Source: Mycobacterium parascrofulaceum ATCC BAA-614 (GTDB lineage Bacteria; Actinomycetota; Actinomycetes; Mycobacteriales; Mycobacteriaceae). From it: 64,000 bases of DNA. The notes under the pieces were generated by a model. That model saw only the letters and a list, made by a program, of their open reading frames with translations, ran no database searches and had not been told where the DNA came from. Every line of letters begins with the position of its first letter. Positions within the stretch are counted from its first letter, which is position 1. The translations under genes were made by a program, and so were the position numbers. This document shows, piece by piece, positions 27,079 through 34,927 of the stretch. The DNA lies in the NCBI RefSeq assembly GCF_000164135.1, contig NZ_GG770554.1, positions 215,787 through 279,786 of the forward strand, read 5' to 3'.

Positions 27079-27093
27079 GAGAGTTTTACTCTC
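27079..27093. promoter_or_regulatory. Putative operator, perfect palindrome GAGAGT-TTT-ACTCTC
   Basis: A perfect 6-3-6 inverted repeat in the 87-base divergent region between the Mce-associated pair (start 27026) and a secreted protein (start 27114). A partial repeat, TGAGAGAGTAAT, follows at about 27099. The design matches the GAGAAT-n3-ATTCTC sites with one arm base changed, and the site at 12117 is intermediate. Confidence 0.5.
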
Positions 27094-27113
27094 AATTGTG
27101 AGAGAGTAATGCA

Positions 27114-27518
27114 GTGCGATTCGTCGCGGTAGCACTGGCCGCGTTGCTCGGGATGAGTCTGTTGACAGCGCCGCAGGCAGGCGCGGGTCCGACTGTTTGC
27201 GACTACCCAGACTGTACTCCCGGTATCACCCCGCACATGGTTCTGGGCGCCAACTGCGACAACACCACCTACTACGTTTTCGGGACCGCCGACTACGACG
27301 TCTCTTTCGCCACCCAGCCCGGACGACTGATGTTCTGCGGTTCACCGCGACGGTTTGAGCCCAGGTGGTTCCGGTCTCCGCCAATGGCTGGAGTCAAAGA
27401 GGAGAATTCCAGTTGCGCCCAGTGGCCGGAATACTATGTCGCGCAGGCGCCCGACGGTCTGTTCCTGGCCTGCGTAGCGCAGAACGGTCACTCTCGCTGG
27501 GTGCGTGGCGACACCTAG
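27114..27518 (+). CDS. Small secreted cysteine-containing protein, stop codon at an IS junction
   Basis: 134 residues, GTG start at 27114. Signal peptide MRFVAVALAALLGMSLLTAPQAGA with cleavage near residue 24; the mature chain has six cysteines (VCDYPDC, GANCDN, MFCGSP, SSCAQW, LACVAQ), so an extracellular disulfide-bonded domain is likely. The TAG stop is formed by the TA target of the IS630 element plus the first base of the element. The base after the TA on the far side of the element is also G, so the stop was TAG before insertion and the protein seems unaltered. Function unknown. Confidence 0.75.
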   Translation: MRFVAVALAALLGMSLLTAPQAGAGPTVCDYPDCTPGITPHMVLGANCDNTTYYVFGTADYDVSFATQPGRLMFCGSPRRFEPRWFRSPPMAGVKEENSSCAQWPEYYVAQAPDGLFLACVAQNGHSRWVRGDT

Positions 27519-28600
27519 TGTCCTGGGTCGTTAATTCGTATGCAGTAATTGGCGACGGACTCCAGGATCTGGTCGGCGGTCTTCGTCCAGACGTAGGGCT
27601 TGGGGTTGTCGTTCCAGGTGTCGATCCAGGCACGGATGTCGGCGTTGAGTTGTGGCACCGAGGTGTGGGTGCTGCGGCGCAGTTTCTTGGTGGTCAGTTC
27701 GGCGAACCAGCGTTCGACGAGGTTCAACCACGATGAGCTGGTCGGGGTGAAGTGCAGGACGAACCGAGGATGGTTGGTCAGCCAGCGTTGCACCGCCGGC
27801 GTCTTGTGGGTGGAGGCGTTGTCGAGCACGACGTGGCAGTCCAGATCGTTGGGTACTTCTGCGTCGATTTTCTTGAGGAACGCCAGGAACTCCTGCGCGC
27901 GGTGACGCGAGTGCAGTGACCCGATCACCTTGCCGGTGGCCAGATCGAGCGCGGCGTAGAGACTGGAGGTGCCGTGGCGGACGTAGTCGTGGGTGGCCTG
28001 CGCGGGTGTGCCGGGCAGCATCGGGAACACCGGCGCGGTGCGGTTGAGCGCCTGGATCTGAGTTTTCTCATCCACACACAGGACCATCGCGCGCTCCGGC
28101 GGGTTCAGGTAGAGCCCGACGAGGTCACGGACCTTGGCCACGAACAGCGGATCCTTGGATAGCTTCCACGAATCCTGTTTGTGGGGAGCCAATCCGAACG
28201 CCCGCCAAACACGGGAGACCATCGACTGACTCAGTCCCAGGTGCTCGGCCATCGACCGCGTCGACCACTGCGTGGCATCCGGTGGCGTGGTCTCCAACGT
28301 CGCGGTGATCAACGCTTCGATCTGTTCGTCGCCGACCACTCGCGGCCGGCCCGGCCGCGGCTCGTCGAGCAGTCCGTCGCAGCGCTTCTCGGCGAATCTG
28401 CTGCGCCACTTACGAATCGTGCCGCGAGTCAACTCCAGCCGATCGGCCACCTCGACATTGCTGCCGCCATCGGCACACGCGAGCACGATCCGCGCACGCT
28501 GGGCCAAGCCGGCCGCGCTGTTGCGCCGACGCGCCCAGCCCTCCAGTTCGACACGTTCGTCACCGGTCAACACGATCCTGGCAGCATGCGGAGACGGCAT
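27515..28600 (-). CDS. IS630-family transposase
   Basis: 361 residues from ATG 28600 (a TTG at 28615 would add five). N-terminal helix-turn-helix (GSNVEVADRLELTRGTIRKWRSRF), winged part (MAEHLGLSQSMVSRVWRAFG), then the DDE core: Asp in LCVDEKTQIQAL, Asp in HVVLDNASTHKT, Glu in WLNLVERWFAELT. The frame is intact, so the enzyme may be active. Its stop codon TAG is completed by the host base next to the terminal TA, so the reading frame runs through the whole terminal repeat. Confidence 0.95.
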   Translation of the reverse strand: MPSPHAARIVLTGDERVELEGWARRRNSAAGLAQRARIVLACADGGSNVEVADRLELTRGTIRKWRSRFAEKRCDGLLDEPRPGRPRVVGDEQIEALITATLETTPPDATQWSTRSMAEHLGLSQSMVSRVWRAFGLAPHKQDSWKLSKDPLFVAKVRDLVGLYLNPPERAMVLCVDEKTQIQALNRTAPVFPMLPGTPAQATHDYVRHGTSSLYAALDLATGKVIGSLHSRHRAQEFLAFLKKIDAEVPNDLDCHVVLDNASTHKTPAVQRWLTNHPRFVLHFTPTSSSWLNLVERWFAELTTKKLRRSTHTSVPQLNADIRAWIDTWNDNPKPYVWTKTADQILESVANYCIRINDPGH

Positions 28601-28645
28601 TACCCATACTAACAAGAGGAACCGAATTAACGACTCACGACACTA
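27516..28645 (-). mobile_element. Complete IS630-family element
   Basis: About 1130 bases bounded by TA on both sides (27516-27517 and 28644-28645), the known target duplication of the family. Terminal inverted repeats of 23 bases (27516-27538 and 28623-28645) differ at two positions. One intact transposase fills the element. A degraded relative with a recognisable end lies at 8484-9074. The insertion is in the stop codon of the gene ending at 27518. Confidence 0.93.
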
Positions 28646-28676
28646 GAAGCGGCTTCTAAGGTCCGCATCGGCGCCT

Positions 28677-29270
28677 TCACGCCGTATCGTCCGACTCGGT
28701 CGCGATGAGTCGGCGGATCGTACGCCTAAGCTGAGAACGCAAGTTACCGTCGCTGACGTCGGCGACCAAGGGATGTAGGACACCAACTGCGATGGCGCCC
28801 GACAGCATCGCCGCCGAGACTCGCGCGTCCTCGGCGGCGTTGTCGAGGAGCACGCGGTAGAGCCGCTGGATGAAATGCTGGAACGGTTCGTGCTCGGCCA
28901 GCAACCGTACGATCACGGGATCGAACTGCAGCGTGCTTGCGGCCCCGCGGCGCTCGACGGCGACGTCGATGACCCGGTCGAGCAGCACTTCCCGCGCCCT
29001 GCTTCGGTGGTGATCCGCCTCCGCGGCCTCCAGCGCCTCCTCGAGACCCCCGAGCTCGCGCTCCGTGAGCGCGATAATGATTTGCTCCTTGGTCTTGAAC
29101 TGGTGGTAGACGGCGGCCTTGGTGACCCCGATGGCGTCGGCGATCATCTGCAGCGAGGTTCCACCCACGCCGTGCTCGCCGATGAGCTGCAGCGCGGCGT
29201 CGAGGATGCGCGTCTGCGCGGGACTGCGCGTGATGAACCGAAACCGGCTCCTGGTCTGCGGGGATACCAC
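28677..29270 (-). CDS. TetR family transcriptional regulator
   Basis: 197 residues from GTG 29270. The N-terminal helix-turn-helix is TSLQMIADAIGVTKAAVYHQFKTKEQI (about 38-64), the hallmark of the family; the C-terminal domain should bind a small ligand. It is divergent from the membrane-protein operon starting at 29377, and the space between holds two perfect copies of a 14-base palindrome, so it most likely represses that operon and itself. It ends about 30 bases from the IS630 element. Confidence 0.92.
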   Translation of the reverse strand: MVSPQTRSRFRFITRSPAQTRILDAALQLIGEHGVGGTSLQMIADAIGVTKAAVYHQFKTKEQIIIALTERELGGLEEALEAAEADHHRSRAREVLLDRVIDVAVERRGAASTLQFDPVIVRLLAEHEPFQHFIQRLYRVLLDNAAEDARVSAAMLSGAIAVGVLHPLVADVSDGNLRSQLRRTIRRLIATESDDTA

Positions 29271-29280
29271 ACCGGAAGCG

Positions 29281-29337
29281 TAGCCGATCGGCTATTGACC
29301 GCGGATAGCCGATCGGCTAGTTTTCCTGACTAGCCGA
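29281..29337. promoter_or_regulatory. Tandem TetR operators, 2 x TAGCCGATCGGCTA plus a half site
   Basis: Perfect 14-base palindromes at 29281-29294 and 29306-29319, centres 25 bases apart (about 2.4 helix turns), and a half copy TAGCCGA at 29331-29337. They fill the divergent region between the TetR gene and the 29377 operon and cover any promoter there. Confidence 0.8.
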
Positions 29338-29376
29338 GCGCAGCCAGACGACCTGGCGCGCTGGAAGGAGTCACCG

Positions 29377-30156
29377 ATGACCGACATCGGCGCCAACCAA
29401 ACTCCGGACGTTCCGCGAAACGCGTTGCGGCGCATCGATGGTGAGCTGATCCTGCTGTGGACGTTGCCGGCGACGCTGATCATCTGGATCGCCGGCTTTG
29501 TCCTGTTTCCGGGTTTCCATCCGCCGATGTCACCCACCATGACGGCCGAGCAGGTCGCCGCGTTCTACCGCGATCCTGCCCACCTCCCGGAGATCCGGTA
29601 CAGCATGATCGTGTTCAACTGGTTCGGCGTGTGCCTGGTGCCGATTCTGGCGCTGATCGTGCTGCAGATCCGCAGGATGGCGCATCGGACACCGATCTTC
29701 TCCTACGCGATGCTGGGCTGCGTGGCCGGCGGTCCCACTCTTTTCCTCATCGCGAACGTCTGCTGGCTGCTGGCCGCCTTCCGTACTGAACGCAGCCCCG
29801 AGTTGACCCAGTTGCTCAACGACTTCGCCTGGATAACTTTCACGATTCTCGTTCCGTTCCTGATCGGGCAAAGCGTGATTCTTGCCCTGGCAATCTATTT
29901 GGATGATCAGCCACGCCCTGTCTTCAAACGCTGGGTGGCCCACTTCAACGTTCTCGTGGCGGCCATGCTGATACCCGCGGCATTCGTCGGCGTGACCCTG
30001 ACCGGCCCGCTGGCCTGGAACGGCTTCCTGTCCTTCTGGGTGAAGAACGTTGCCATTGCCGTCTGGATCGTCGTGATGGGCGTCGCTTTGGGCCGGGCCG
30101 TCTATCAGGAACGCGCCGAGAACGGCAGGCGCGGCGCGGAACTGGTCGACGCATGA
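29377..30156 (+). CDS. Multi-spanning membrane protein, paralog of the 31712 gene
   Basis: 259 residues with about six membrane segments. It shares a pattern with the protein at 31712-32536: LNDFAW..F..LVPFLIG, a FKRWVAHFN loop and GPLAWNGFLSFW near the end, against LYDFAF..F, FPKWFGYLN and GVLAWNGQIAWW. The family is unknown to me. The ATG follows GGAAGGAG. Its last codon and TGA lie in ATGAG, the same five bases with which the downstream paralog starts, indicating that an IS110 element split an overlapping gene junction. Confidence 0.8.
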   Translation: MTDIGANQTPDVPRNALRRIDGELILLWTLPATLIIWIAGFVLFPGFHPPMSPTMTAEQVAAFYRDPAHLPEIRYSMIVFNWFGVCLVPILALIVLQIRRMAHRTPIFSYAMLGCVAGGPTLFLIANVCWLLAAFRTERSPELTQLLNDFAWITFTILVPFLIGQSVILALAIYLDDQPRPVFKRWVAHFNVLVAAMLIPAAFVGVTLTGPLAWNGFLSFWVKNVAIAVWIVVMGVALGRAVYQERAENGRRGAELVDA

Positions 30157-30167
30157 GTTGCCCTGTG

Positions 30168-31412
30168 TCAAGCCGCTCCGGGTTGTGGTCGGTTGAGCAG
30201 TTGTTGGAGGGCTCGGTGGTGGGCTGGGTCGTAGGTGGTGTTGTCTTGCCAGCAGTGCCAGATGATGTAGAGCCAGGCGCGGGCGAGGATGCGGACGGCG
30301 TGGGGGTGGTCGTGTCCGCGGGCTCGGGCTCGGTTGTAGAGGTCGGCGGCCCAGGGGTTGGCGCGTCGGCTGTCACCGGCGAAATCGCAGACGGTGTCGC
30401 GGAGTTGTTTGTCTGCGGCCCAACGGAATCCCACGTGTTTGCCTTTTCCGGATTGGCGGGTGGAAGGGGCGACGCCTGCCAGGCAGGCCAACGATTCGGG
30501 CGTGGGGAATCGGGCGTGGCAGTCGCCGATCGCGACTATGCGGGCGGCGCGGAAGGTGCCCGAGCGGGGCAGGCTGGTGAAGATGTGGGCATCAGCGTGC
30601 GTGCTGAGTTGTTCGGCGATGCTGTCGTCGAGGGTTTTGATCTGGTCGTTCAATGTGGTCAGGGTCGCGACGTAGGCGGCGGTGATGGTGGTTCCGTTGA
30701 GGCCGGTGGCGCCGCGTGTGGCATTGGTGAGACGGCGGTGCAGTTCGCGGGGGTGCGTGCGGCCGCTGTAACGGACGCTGGCCAGCCAGTTGGCCCAGCG
30801 GGTGACCGACAGCCAGTCGGCACGCTCCTGGCAGTCGAAGCGGTTCAAGAAGGCCAGTTTGATCGGCGAGTCGATCTCTGCGAACAACCCGACGGCGCCG
30901 GGAAAGACGATCATCAGGTGGGCGCGCAGCTGGTGGTTGGCGACCGCGACGCGGTGAGCGACGAGGTCCTTGCGGCCTCGACAGGTTTGGCGCAAGGCGA
31001 CGGTGGCTGGGCTATCGGGCAGCAGGGGACGCAGCCGTGCACGGTCGGTGCGCAAAGTGTCGGCCAGGACGAAGGCGTCGAAGCGGTCGTCTTTGTTTCC
31101 CGCCGATCCGTAGCGTCCGCGCAGGTTCTGGAGTTGATGGGGGCTGATGATCACCACGGTGATGCCGGCCTCGAGCAGGGCGGCCACAACCGGGCCGTCT
31201 GGGCGTTCGATAGCGACTTCACGGGCACCGGCTTGATCCAGCGTGGTGAGCATATCGCGGAGTCCAGCCGCGTCGTGACTGATCGCATTGCGGGTGGTTT
31301 CGCGGCCGCTGGCGTTGACGATCGACAGTGCGTGATCATCACGCGCCCAGTTGATTCCACACGTGAGCCCGTTGACGGGTTCCGGTGGCAGGGTATTTCG
31401 GGCAAACTTCAT
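30168..31412 (-). CDS. IS110-family transposase (DEDD type)
   Basis: 414 residues. The N-terminal RuvC-like DEDD domain is visible: GINWARDDHAL with the first Asp, Glu in VAIERPDGPV, and the Asp pair in NKDDRFDAFVLAD. The C-terminal transposase-20 domain carries TSLPRSGTFRAARIVAIGD and the serine-containing LAGVAPSTRQSGK. The frame is intact. These enzymes act with an RNA encoded by the element's non-coding end that specifies target and donor. Confidence 0.94.
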   Translation of the reverse strand: MKFARNTLPPEPVNGLTCGINWARDDHALSIVNASGRETTRNAISHDAAGLRDMLTTLDQAGAREVAIERPDGPVVAALLEAGITVVIISPHQLQNLRGRYGSAGNKDDRFDAFVLADTLRTDRARLRPLLPDSPATVALRQTCRGRKDLVAHRVAVANHQLRAHLMIVFPGAVGLFAEIDSPIKLAFLNRFDCQERADWLSVTRWANWLASVRYSGRTHPRELHRRLTNATRGATGLNGTTITAAYVATLTTLNDQIKTLDDSIAEQLSTHADAHIFTSLPRSGTFRAARIVAIGDCHARFPTPESLACLAGVAPSTRQSGKGKHVGFRWAADKQLRDTVCDFAGDSRRANPWAADLYNRARARGHDHPHAVRILARAWLYIIWHCWQDNTTYDPAHHRALQQLLNRPQPGAA

Positions 31413-31711
31413 GACAGCCTCCTCGCTGCTAAGCCCAGTGGGGAGGCACCCTCGTGTGATACCGGGGCACGACTGCTCGTTCGCTCACCGTGCGGCGCTC
31501 AACGGCGCTTAGCCCTGTCGACGGTCGGCGTGCCCCGGGTAACCGCCGGCCCCCGCAGAACTCATGCTGGACGTCAACGGCGTCGAGCGAGCAGGGCGAT
31601 GAACCAGCAGCCACCTCGGGTGCATCGACGATCCATCCAAGATCACCGACACACCGGATCGTGCGCCAGTCAACCCTCAGAACAGATCAACGACACACGG
31701 ATGGTGCACCA
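31413..31711 (-). ncRNA. IS110 non-coding end, probable bridge RNA region
   Basis: About 300 bases upstream of the transposase with no convincing gene. In the IS110 group this end encodes the bridge (seek) RNA and, on circularisation, forms the transposase promoter. Short hairpin-forming stretches are visible (for example GGCGCTCAACGGCGCTTAGCC near 31495), but I cannot fold it or mark the loops. It now forms the upstream region of the membrane-protein gene at 31712. Confidence 0.4.
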
Positions 31712-32536
31712 ATGAGCGCGGTGGTGACGCCGTCGTCGTCCGCGCCTACGCCGCCTTCGGGGCCACTGCATCACCGAATCGGTTGGCACCTGCGGCACGG
31801 CCCCAAGCGCGAGCTCTGGCTGGCCTGGGGGATACTCGTCGTCTTCTACAACCTCTTCTTCCCAATGTTTTTCATCGTGGCACAGGTTCAGCCACCGCCG
31901 CAGCCCACCTGGGACCTAGTGACGCAGGTGCACTGGTTTAACGAACGCCACCTCGCGATACCTGTCGGCTTTGGCATCATCTTCGCCATCGGCGGCATGA
32001 TCGCGGTCAACAACGCCCTCATCGCGTATTCGATGCGGCGAATGTCGGTCAGTCCGGCGTTCGGGTATTCGTATCTGGTCATCTACTCGCTCAGTGCGAT
32101 TCCCGGCCTGTACCTGCTCTGCATCGCGCTGATCGTCGGGACGCTGCGGGAAGACCGAGACCCCGAAGCGATCGGTTGGCTGTACGACTTCGCCTTCTTG
32201 TCTTTCGACGGGACCATGGGAGTTTTCCTGATCGGCTCGTTGATCTGGATGGCCGCGATCTTGCTCGACAAGAATCGGGTCTTCCCCAAGTGGTTCGGCT
32301 ATCTCAACCTGTGCAACGCGCTCACCGAGGTCGTCGTGGCACCGTGCTGGATCTTCCGGCGTGGCGTGTTGGCGTGGAACGGTCAGATCGCCTGGTGGCT
32401 GGACATGGTCGTGTTCGGTGTCTATCAAGTCACTTTCATCGTCATGTTGTTTCGCATGATCCGGCGCGAGGACTTTGGTACCGGCCCTCTCCCGGAGTTC
32501 AAGCGGGAGGTTTCCCGGAAAACGGTGGCCGCGTGA
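31712..32536 (+). CDS. Multi-spanning membrane protein, paralog of the 29377 gene
   Basis: 274 residues with six or seven membrane segments (WGILVVFYNLFFPMFFIVA, FGIIFAIGGMIAVNNALIAY, YLVIYSLSAIPGLYLLCIALI and others). It shares LYDFAF, FLIGSLIW, FPKWFGYLN and LAWNG motifs with its upstream paralog. ATG 31712 is the start; no good ribosome binding site precedes it, consistent with the IS110 element having replaced the original upstream sequence. A TGATG overlap couples it to the oxidase-like subunit gene that follows. Confidence 0.8.
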   Translation: MSAVVTPSSSAPTPPSGPLHHRIGWHLRHGPKRELWLAWGILVVFYNLFFPMFFIVAQVQPPPQPTWDLVTQVHWFNERHLAIPVGFGIIFAIGGMIAVNNALIAYSMRRMSVSPAFGYSYLVIYSLSAIPGLYLLCIALIVGTLREDRDPEAIGWLYDFAFLSFDGTMGVFLIGSLIWMAAILLDKNRVFPKWFGYLNLCNALTEVVVAPCWIFRRGVLAWNGQIAWWLDMVVFGVYQVTFIVMLFRMIRREDFGTGPLPEFKREVSRKTVAA

Positions 32537-33114
32537 TGACCGGGGTAGCCGAGAAGAGGGCACGCGCCAGGTTCGTTCCGGGCCAGCCAGACATGTGGGT
32601 TTTCGTCCTATTCGAAACGCTGGTCTTCACAGGGTATTTCGGCTTCTACCTGTTCTACCGCAGCCGAAGCCCGGAGCTTTTCCTGCACTCTCAGGCGCAG
32701 CTCGACCTGCGTATCGGGGTCTTCAACACGTTGGTTCTGTTGCTGAGCTCCTGGTCGGTGGCGCGGTGTGTTCAGTCGGCTAGGGCCGGCGCCTACCGCG
32801 CGGCAGTGCGCGACGTCTTCCTCGCGGCCGCGTTCGCCGCGGTGTTCCTCTGTTTCAAGGTGTTCGAGTGGGCCCGGTTGGTTCGCATGGGAAACGGCCT
32901 GGACAGCAACGACTTCTTCACCTACTACTTCTTCCTGACCGGAATCCATTTCGTGCACCTGCTGATCGGCTTCGTGGTGCTCGGTGTCATCGTCTACCAA
33001 CTTCGAAGCCCGGCCCGGCGATCCCAGGAGCTGGTCGAGACATGCGCCACCTATTGGCACACCGTCGACTTCCTCTGGGTGCTCATCTTCGCGCTGCTGT
33101 ACGTGGTGAGGTGA
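32536..33114 (+). CDS. Cytochrome c oxidase subunit III / NorE-like membrane protein
   Basis: 192 residues, five membrane segments, with the family patterns PDMWVFVLFETLVFTGYFGFYL at the start, FNTLVLLLSSWSVA, the conserved helix FFLTGIHFVHLLIGFVVLG and YWHTVDFLWVLIFALLYVV at the end. Subunit III normally supports a haem-copper oxidase; NorE is its relative in nitric oxide reductase clusters. No catalytic subunit I or II is encoded in the window, so it either joins an oxidase encoded elsewhere or has another role with the two membrane paralogs. Confidence 0.88.
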   Translation: MTGVAEKRARARFVPGQPDMWVFVLFETLVFTGYFGFYLFYRSRSPELFLHSQAQLDLRIGVFNTLVLLLSSWSVARCVQSARAGAYRAAVRDVFLAAAFAAVFLCFKVFEWARLVRMGNGLDSNDFFTYYFFLTGIHFVHLLIGFVVLGVIVYQLRSPARRSQELVETCATYWHTVDFLWVLIFALLYVVR

Positions 33115-33118
33115 GAAG

Positions 33119-33403
33119 GTGATCGCGTTCAACAAACGGCTGTTGGTGGTGTGGCTGGTGCTGGCGTCGCTCACCCTGGGCTACCTGTTGATCGATCACT
33201 CGGTGGATGGGTCGTCCGGGCCGAGCGCGGTGGTCACGTCGAGCGTCATCGTGATCGCAGTCATCAAGGTGCGCATCATCTTTCGCGAGTTCATGGAAGT
33301 CAGGCAGGCGCCGGTCTTACTGTGCCGCCTGACGGACGCCTGGGTGATACTCATCGCGGTGAGTCTGCTGAGCTGCTACTTCGTGGGAACGATGATCCGC
33401 TAG
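33119..33403 (+). CDS. Cytochrome c oxidase subunit IV / NorF-like small membrane protein
   Basis: 94 residues with three membrane segments (LLVVWLVLASLTLGYLLI, VVTSSVIVIAVIKVRIIFREFMEV, WVILIAVSLLSCYFVG). The middle segment with its KVRIIFREFMEVRQAP end is the prokaryotic subunit IV (COX4_pro/NorF) pattern. GTG 33119 follows GAGAAGG, four bases after the subunit III stop. Last gene of the operon; it converges on the P450 gene. Confidence 0.82.
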   Translation: MIAFNKRLLVVWLVLASLTLGYLLIDHSVDGSSGPSAVVTSSVIVIAVIKVRIIFREFMEVRQAPVLLCRLTDAWVILIAVSLLSCYFVGTMIR

Positions 33404-33445
33404 CTCGCAACGCCGATGTCAAGGGCGTGTACGCCGCGCCGGCCC

Positions 33446-34723
33446 TTACCCCTTCGGTGTGAACGTGAGGTGGAGTTCGCTGAGGCCGCGCAGGATGTAC
33501 GTCGGCTCGTAGGTGTACCGCCGGTCGCCGGCCGGCCCGTGTTTGACCTCGTTGATCTTGATGTCGCCCATTAGGTCCAGGATGCGTTCGATGGAGACGC
33601 GACCCTCCACCCGGGCCAGCGGTCCGCCCGGGCACGAGTGCACGCCGCGCGCGAACGCCATGTGCTCGCGGACGTTCTTGCGGCGGAGGTCGAACTCGTG
33701 CGGGTTGTCGAACCGGCGTGGATCGCGGTTGGCCGCGCCGGGCAACACCATGACGACGGTGCCGGCGGGGATGTCGACGCCGCCGACCGTGGTGGCCCTG
33801 CGGGCCAGCCGGGAGTCGCTTTTGACCGGGCTGTCCATCCGAAGTGATTCCTCGATGAACCCGGGAATGAGGCTGCGGTCGTCGCGCAGCTGTTGCTGGA
33901 TGTCGGGCCGGTCGCCCATCACCTGGAGCGCGGCGCTGAGCAGCTTGGCTGTCGTTTCCTGCCCGGCGGCGAAAAGGAAGGTTGCGGAACGGACCACGTC
34001 GATGACGTCGGGTGTGGACGCGTCCGGGTATTTCGCCGTCGCGAGGGAGGTCAGCACGTCGTTGCGCGGCTCCCGCCGCCTGTCCTCGATGTAGGAGCAG
34101 AACTTGTCGTCGAGCCATTCCAGCGGGTTGACGCCGACGCTCTCATGGTCGAGGGCGCCCACGCGTGTGTCGGGGCGGTCGGCGCCCAACACCACGCGGA
34201 ACTCCTTGTGGTCCTCCTCGGGGACGCCGAGCAGGTCGGCAATCACCAAGGTGGCGAACGGCTTTGAGTACTCGCTGATGAACTCGCACTCGCCGTTGAC
34301 CAGAAACTCGTCGAGCTGGCGGTCGGCGAGGCGCCACATGAACTCCTCGTTCTGCTTGAGCCGGCTCGGGGTGAGCAGCTTGGCCAGCACCGATCGGGCC
34401 TTGGTGTGTTCCGGCGGATCCATGGTCACCATGTGCTCGTTCATCGGGAAGTAGCTGCGGTGGGCGTCGATCTGCGGGCTGATGTCGTCGCCCTCGGGCT
34501 CGAATGGCAGCGGGGGAAACGGGCCCCCGAGGCAGACGATGTTCGAGAACGTGTCGGGATCCTTATAGATTTCGGTCGCCTCGTCGTAGCCGGTGACGGC
34601 GACGACCCCATGGTGCGGCAGCCGCAGCACCGGGTTCTGGCTGCGCAGGTAGTCGAAGTAGGGGTGCGGATCGGGCACTAGCGATTGATCGGTGAAGAAG
34701 TCGATCGTGTCGAAGCTGGTCAT
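33446..34723 (-). CDS. Cytochrome P450
   Basis: 425 residues. I-helix AAGQETTAKLL, ExxR in EESLR, haem loop FARGVHSCPGGPLAR with the cysteine ligand. N-terminus FFTDQSLVPDPHPYFDYLRSQNPV is typical of mycobacterial CYPs acting on terpenoid or lipid substrates. No ferredoxin gene is adjacent, unlike the P450 at 9744. It is divergent from a TetR gene across a region with a palindromic operator and converges on the oxidase-like operon. CYP family and substrate need alignment. Confidence 0.93.
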   Translation of the reverse strand: MTSFDTIDFFTDQSLVPDPHPYFDYLRSQNPVLRLPHHGVVAVTGYDEATEIYKDPDTFSNIVCLGGPFPPLPFEPEGDDISPQIDAHRSYFPMNEHMVTMDPPEHTKARSVLAKLLTPSRLKQNEEFMWRLADRQLDEFLVNGECEFISEYSKPFATLVIADLLGVPEEDHKEFRVVLGADRPDTRVGALDHESVGVNPLEWLDDKFCSYIEDRRREPRNDVLTSLATAKYPDASTPDVIDVVRSATFLFAAGQETTAKLLSAALQVMGDRPDIQQQLRDDRSLIPGFIEESLRMDSPVKSDSRLARRATTVGGVDIPAGTVVMVLPGAANRDPRRFDNPHEFDLRRKNVREHMAFARGVHSCPGGPLARVEGRVSIERILDLMGDIKINEVKHGPAGDRRYTYEPTYILRGLSELHLTFTPKG

Positions 34724-34813
34724 GTCGTGCGTGCCTCCAAGAGCCGGCGTTGGCCGAATGCTGATTCAGCGGCGAGACTCTGCGCCGCCCCAGTCAGATG
34801 TCCGTTATCCATG

Positions 34814-34836
34814 AAGTGCTGAGCACTTGCTTAGCA
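34814..34836. promoter_or_regulatory. Putative TetR operator, two TGCTnAGCA units
   Basis: AAGTGC-TGA-GCACTT (34814-34828) is a perfect 6-3-6 palindrome containing TGCTGAGCA. A second unit TGCTTAGCA follows at 34828-34836, centres 11 bases apart, that is, on the same helix face. It lies between the divergent P450 (start 34723) and TetR (start 34928) genes. Confidence 0.6.
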
Positions 34837-34927
34837 TGGCGGTAATGTCGGGGTCAAGGTCACTGGGGCGTGTCACGATACGATCCGTGTGGTCGGTACG
34901 GGCTTGGCGAGAGTATGGAGTGAACTG

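Larger units (their letters stand above)
30158..31711 (-). mobile_element. IS110-family element inserted at a gene junction
   Basis: About 1554 bases holding one IS110-type transposase and roughly 300 non-coding bases upstream of it. IS110 elements lack terminal inverted repeats, so the ends are inferred: ATGAG occurs at both borders (30153-30157 and 31712-31716). The left copy contains the stop of one gene and the right copy the start of the next. IS900-type members are known to insert near start codons. The orientation is opposite to the host operon. Confidence 0.75.
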
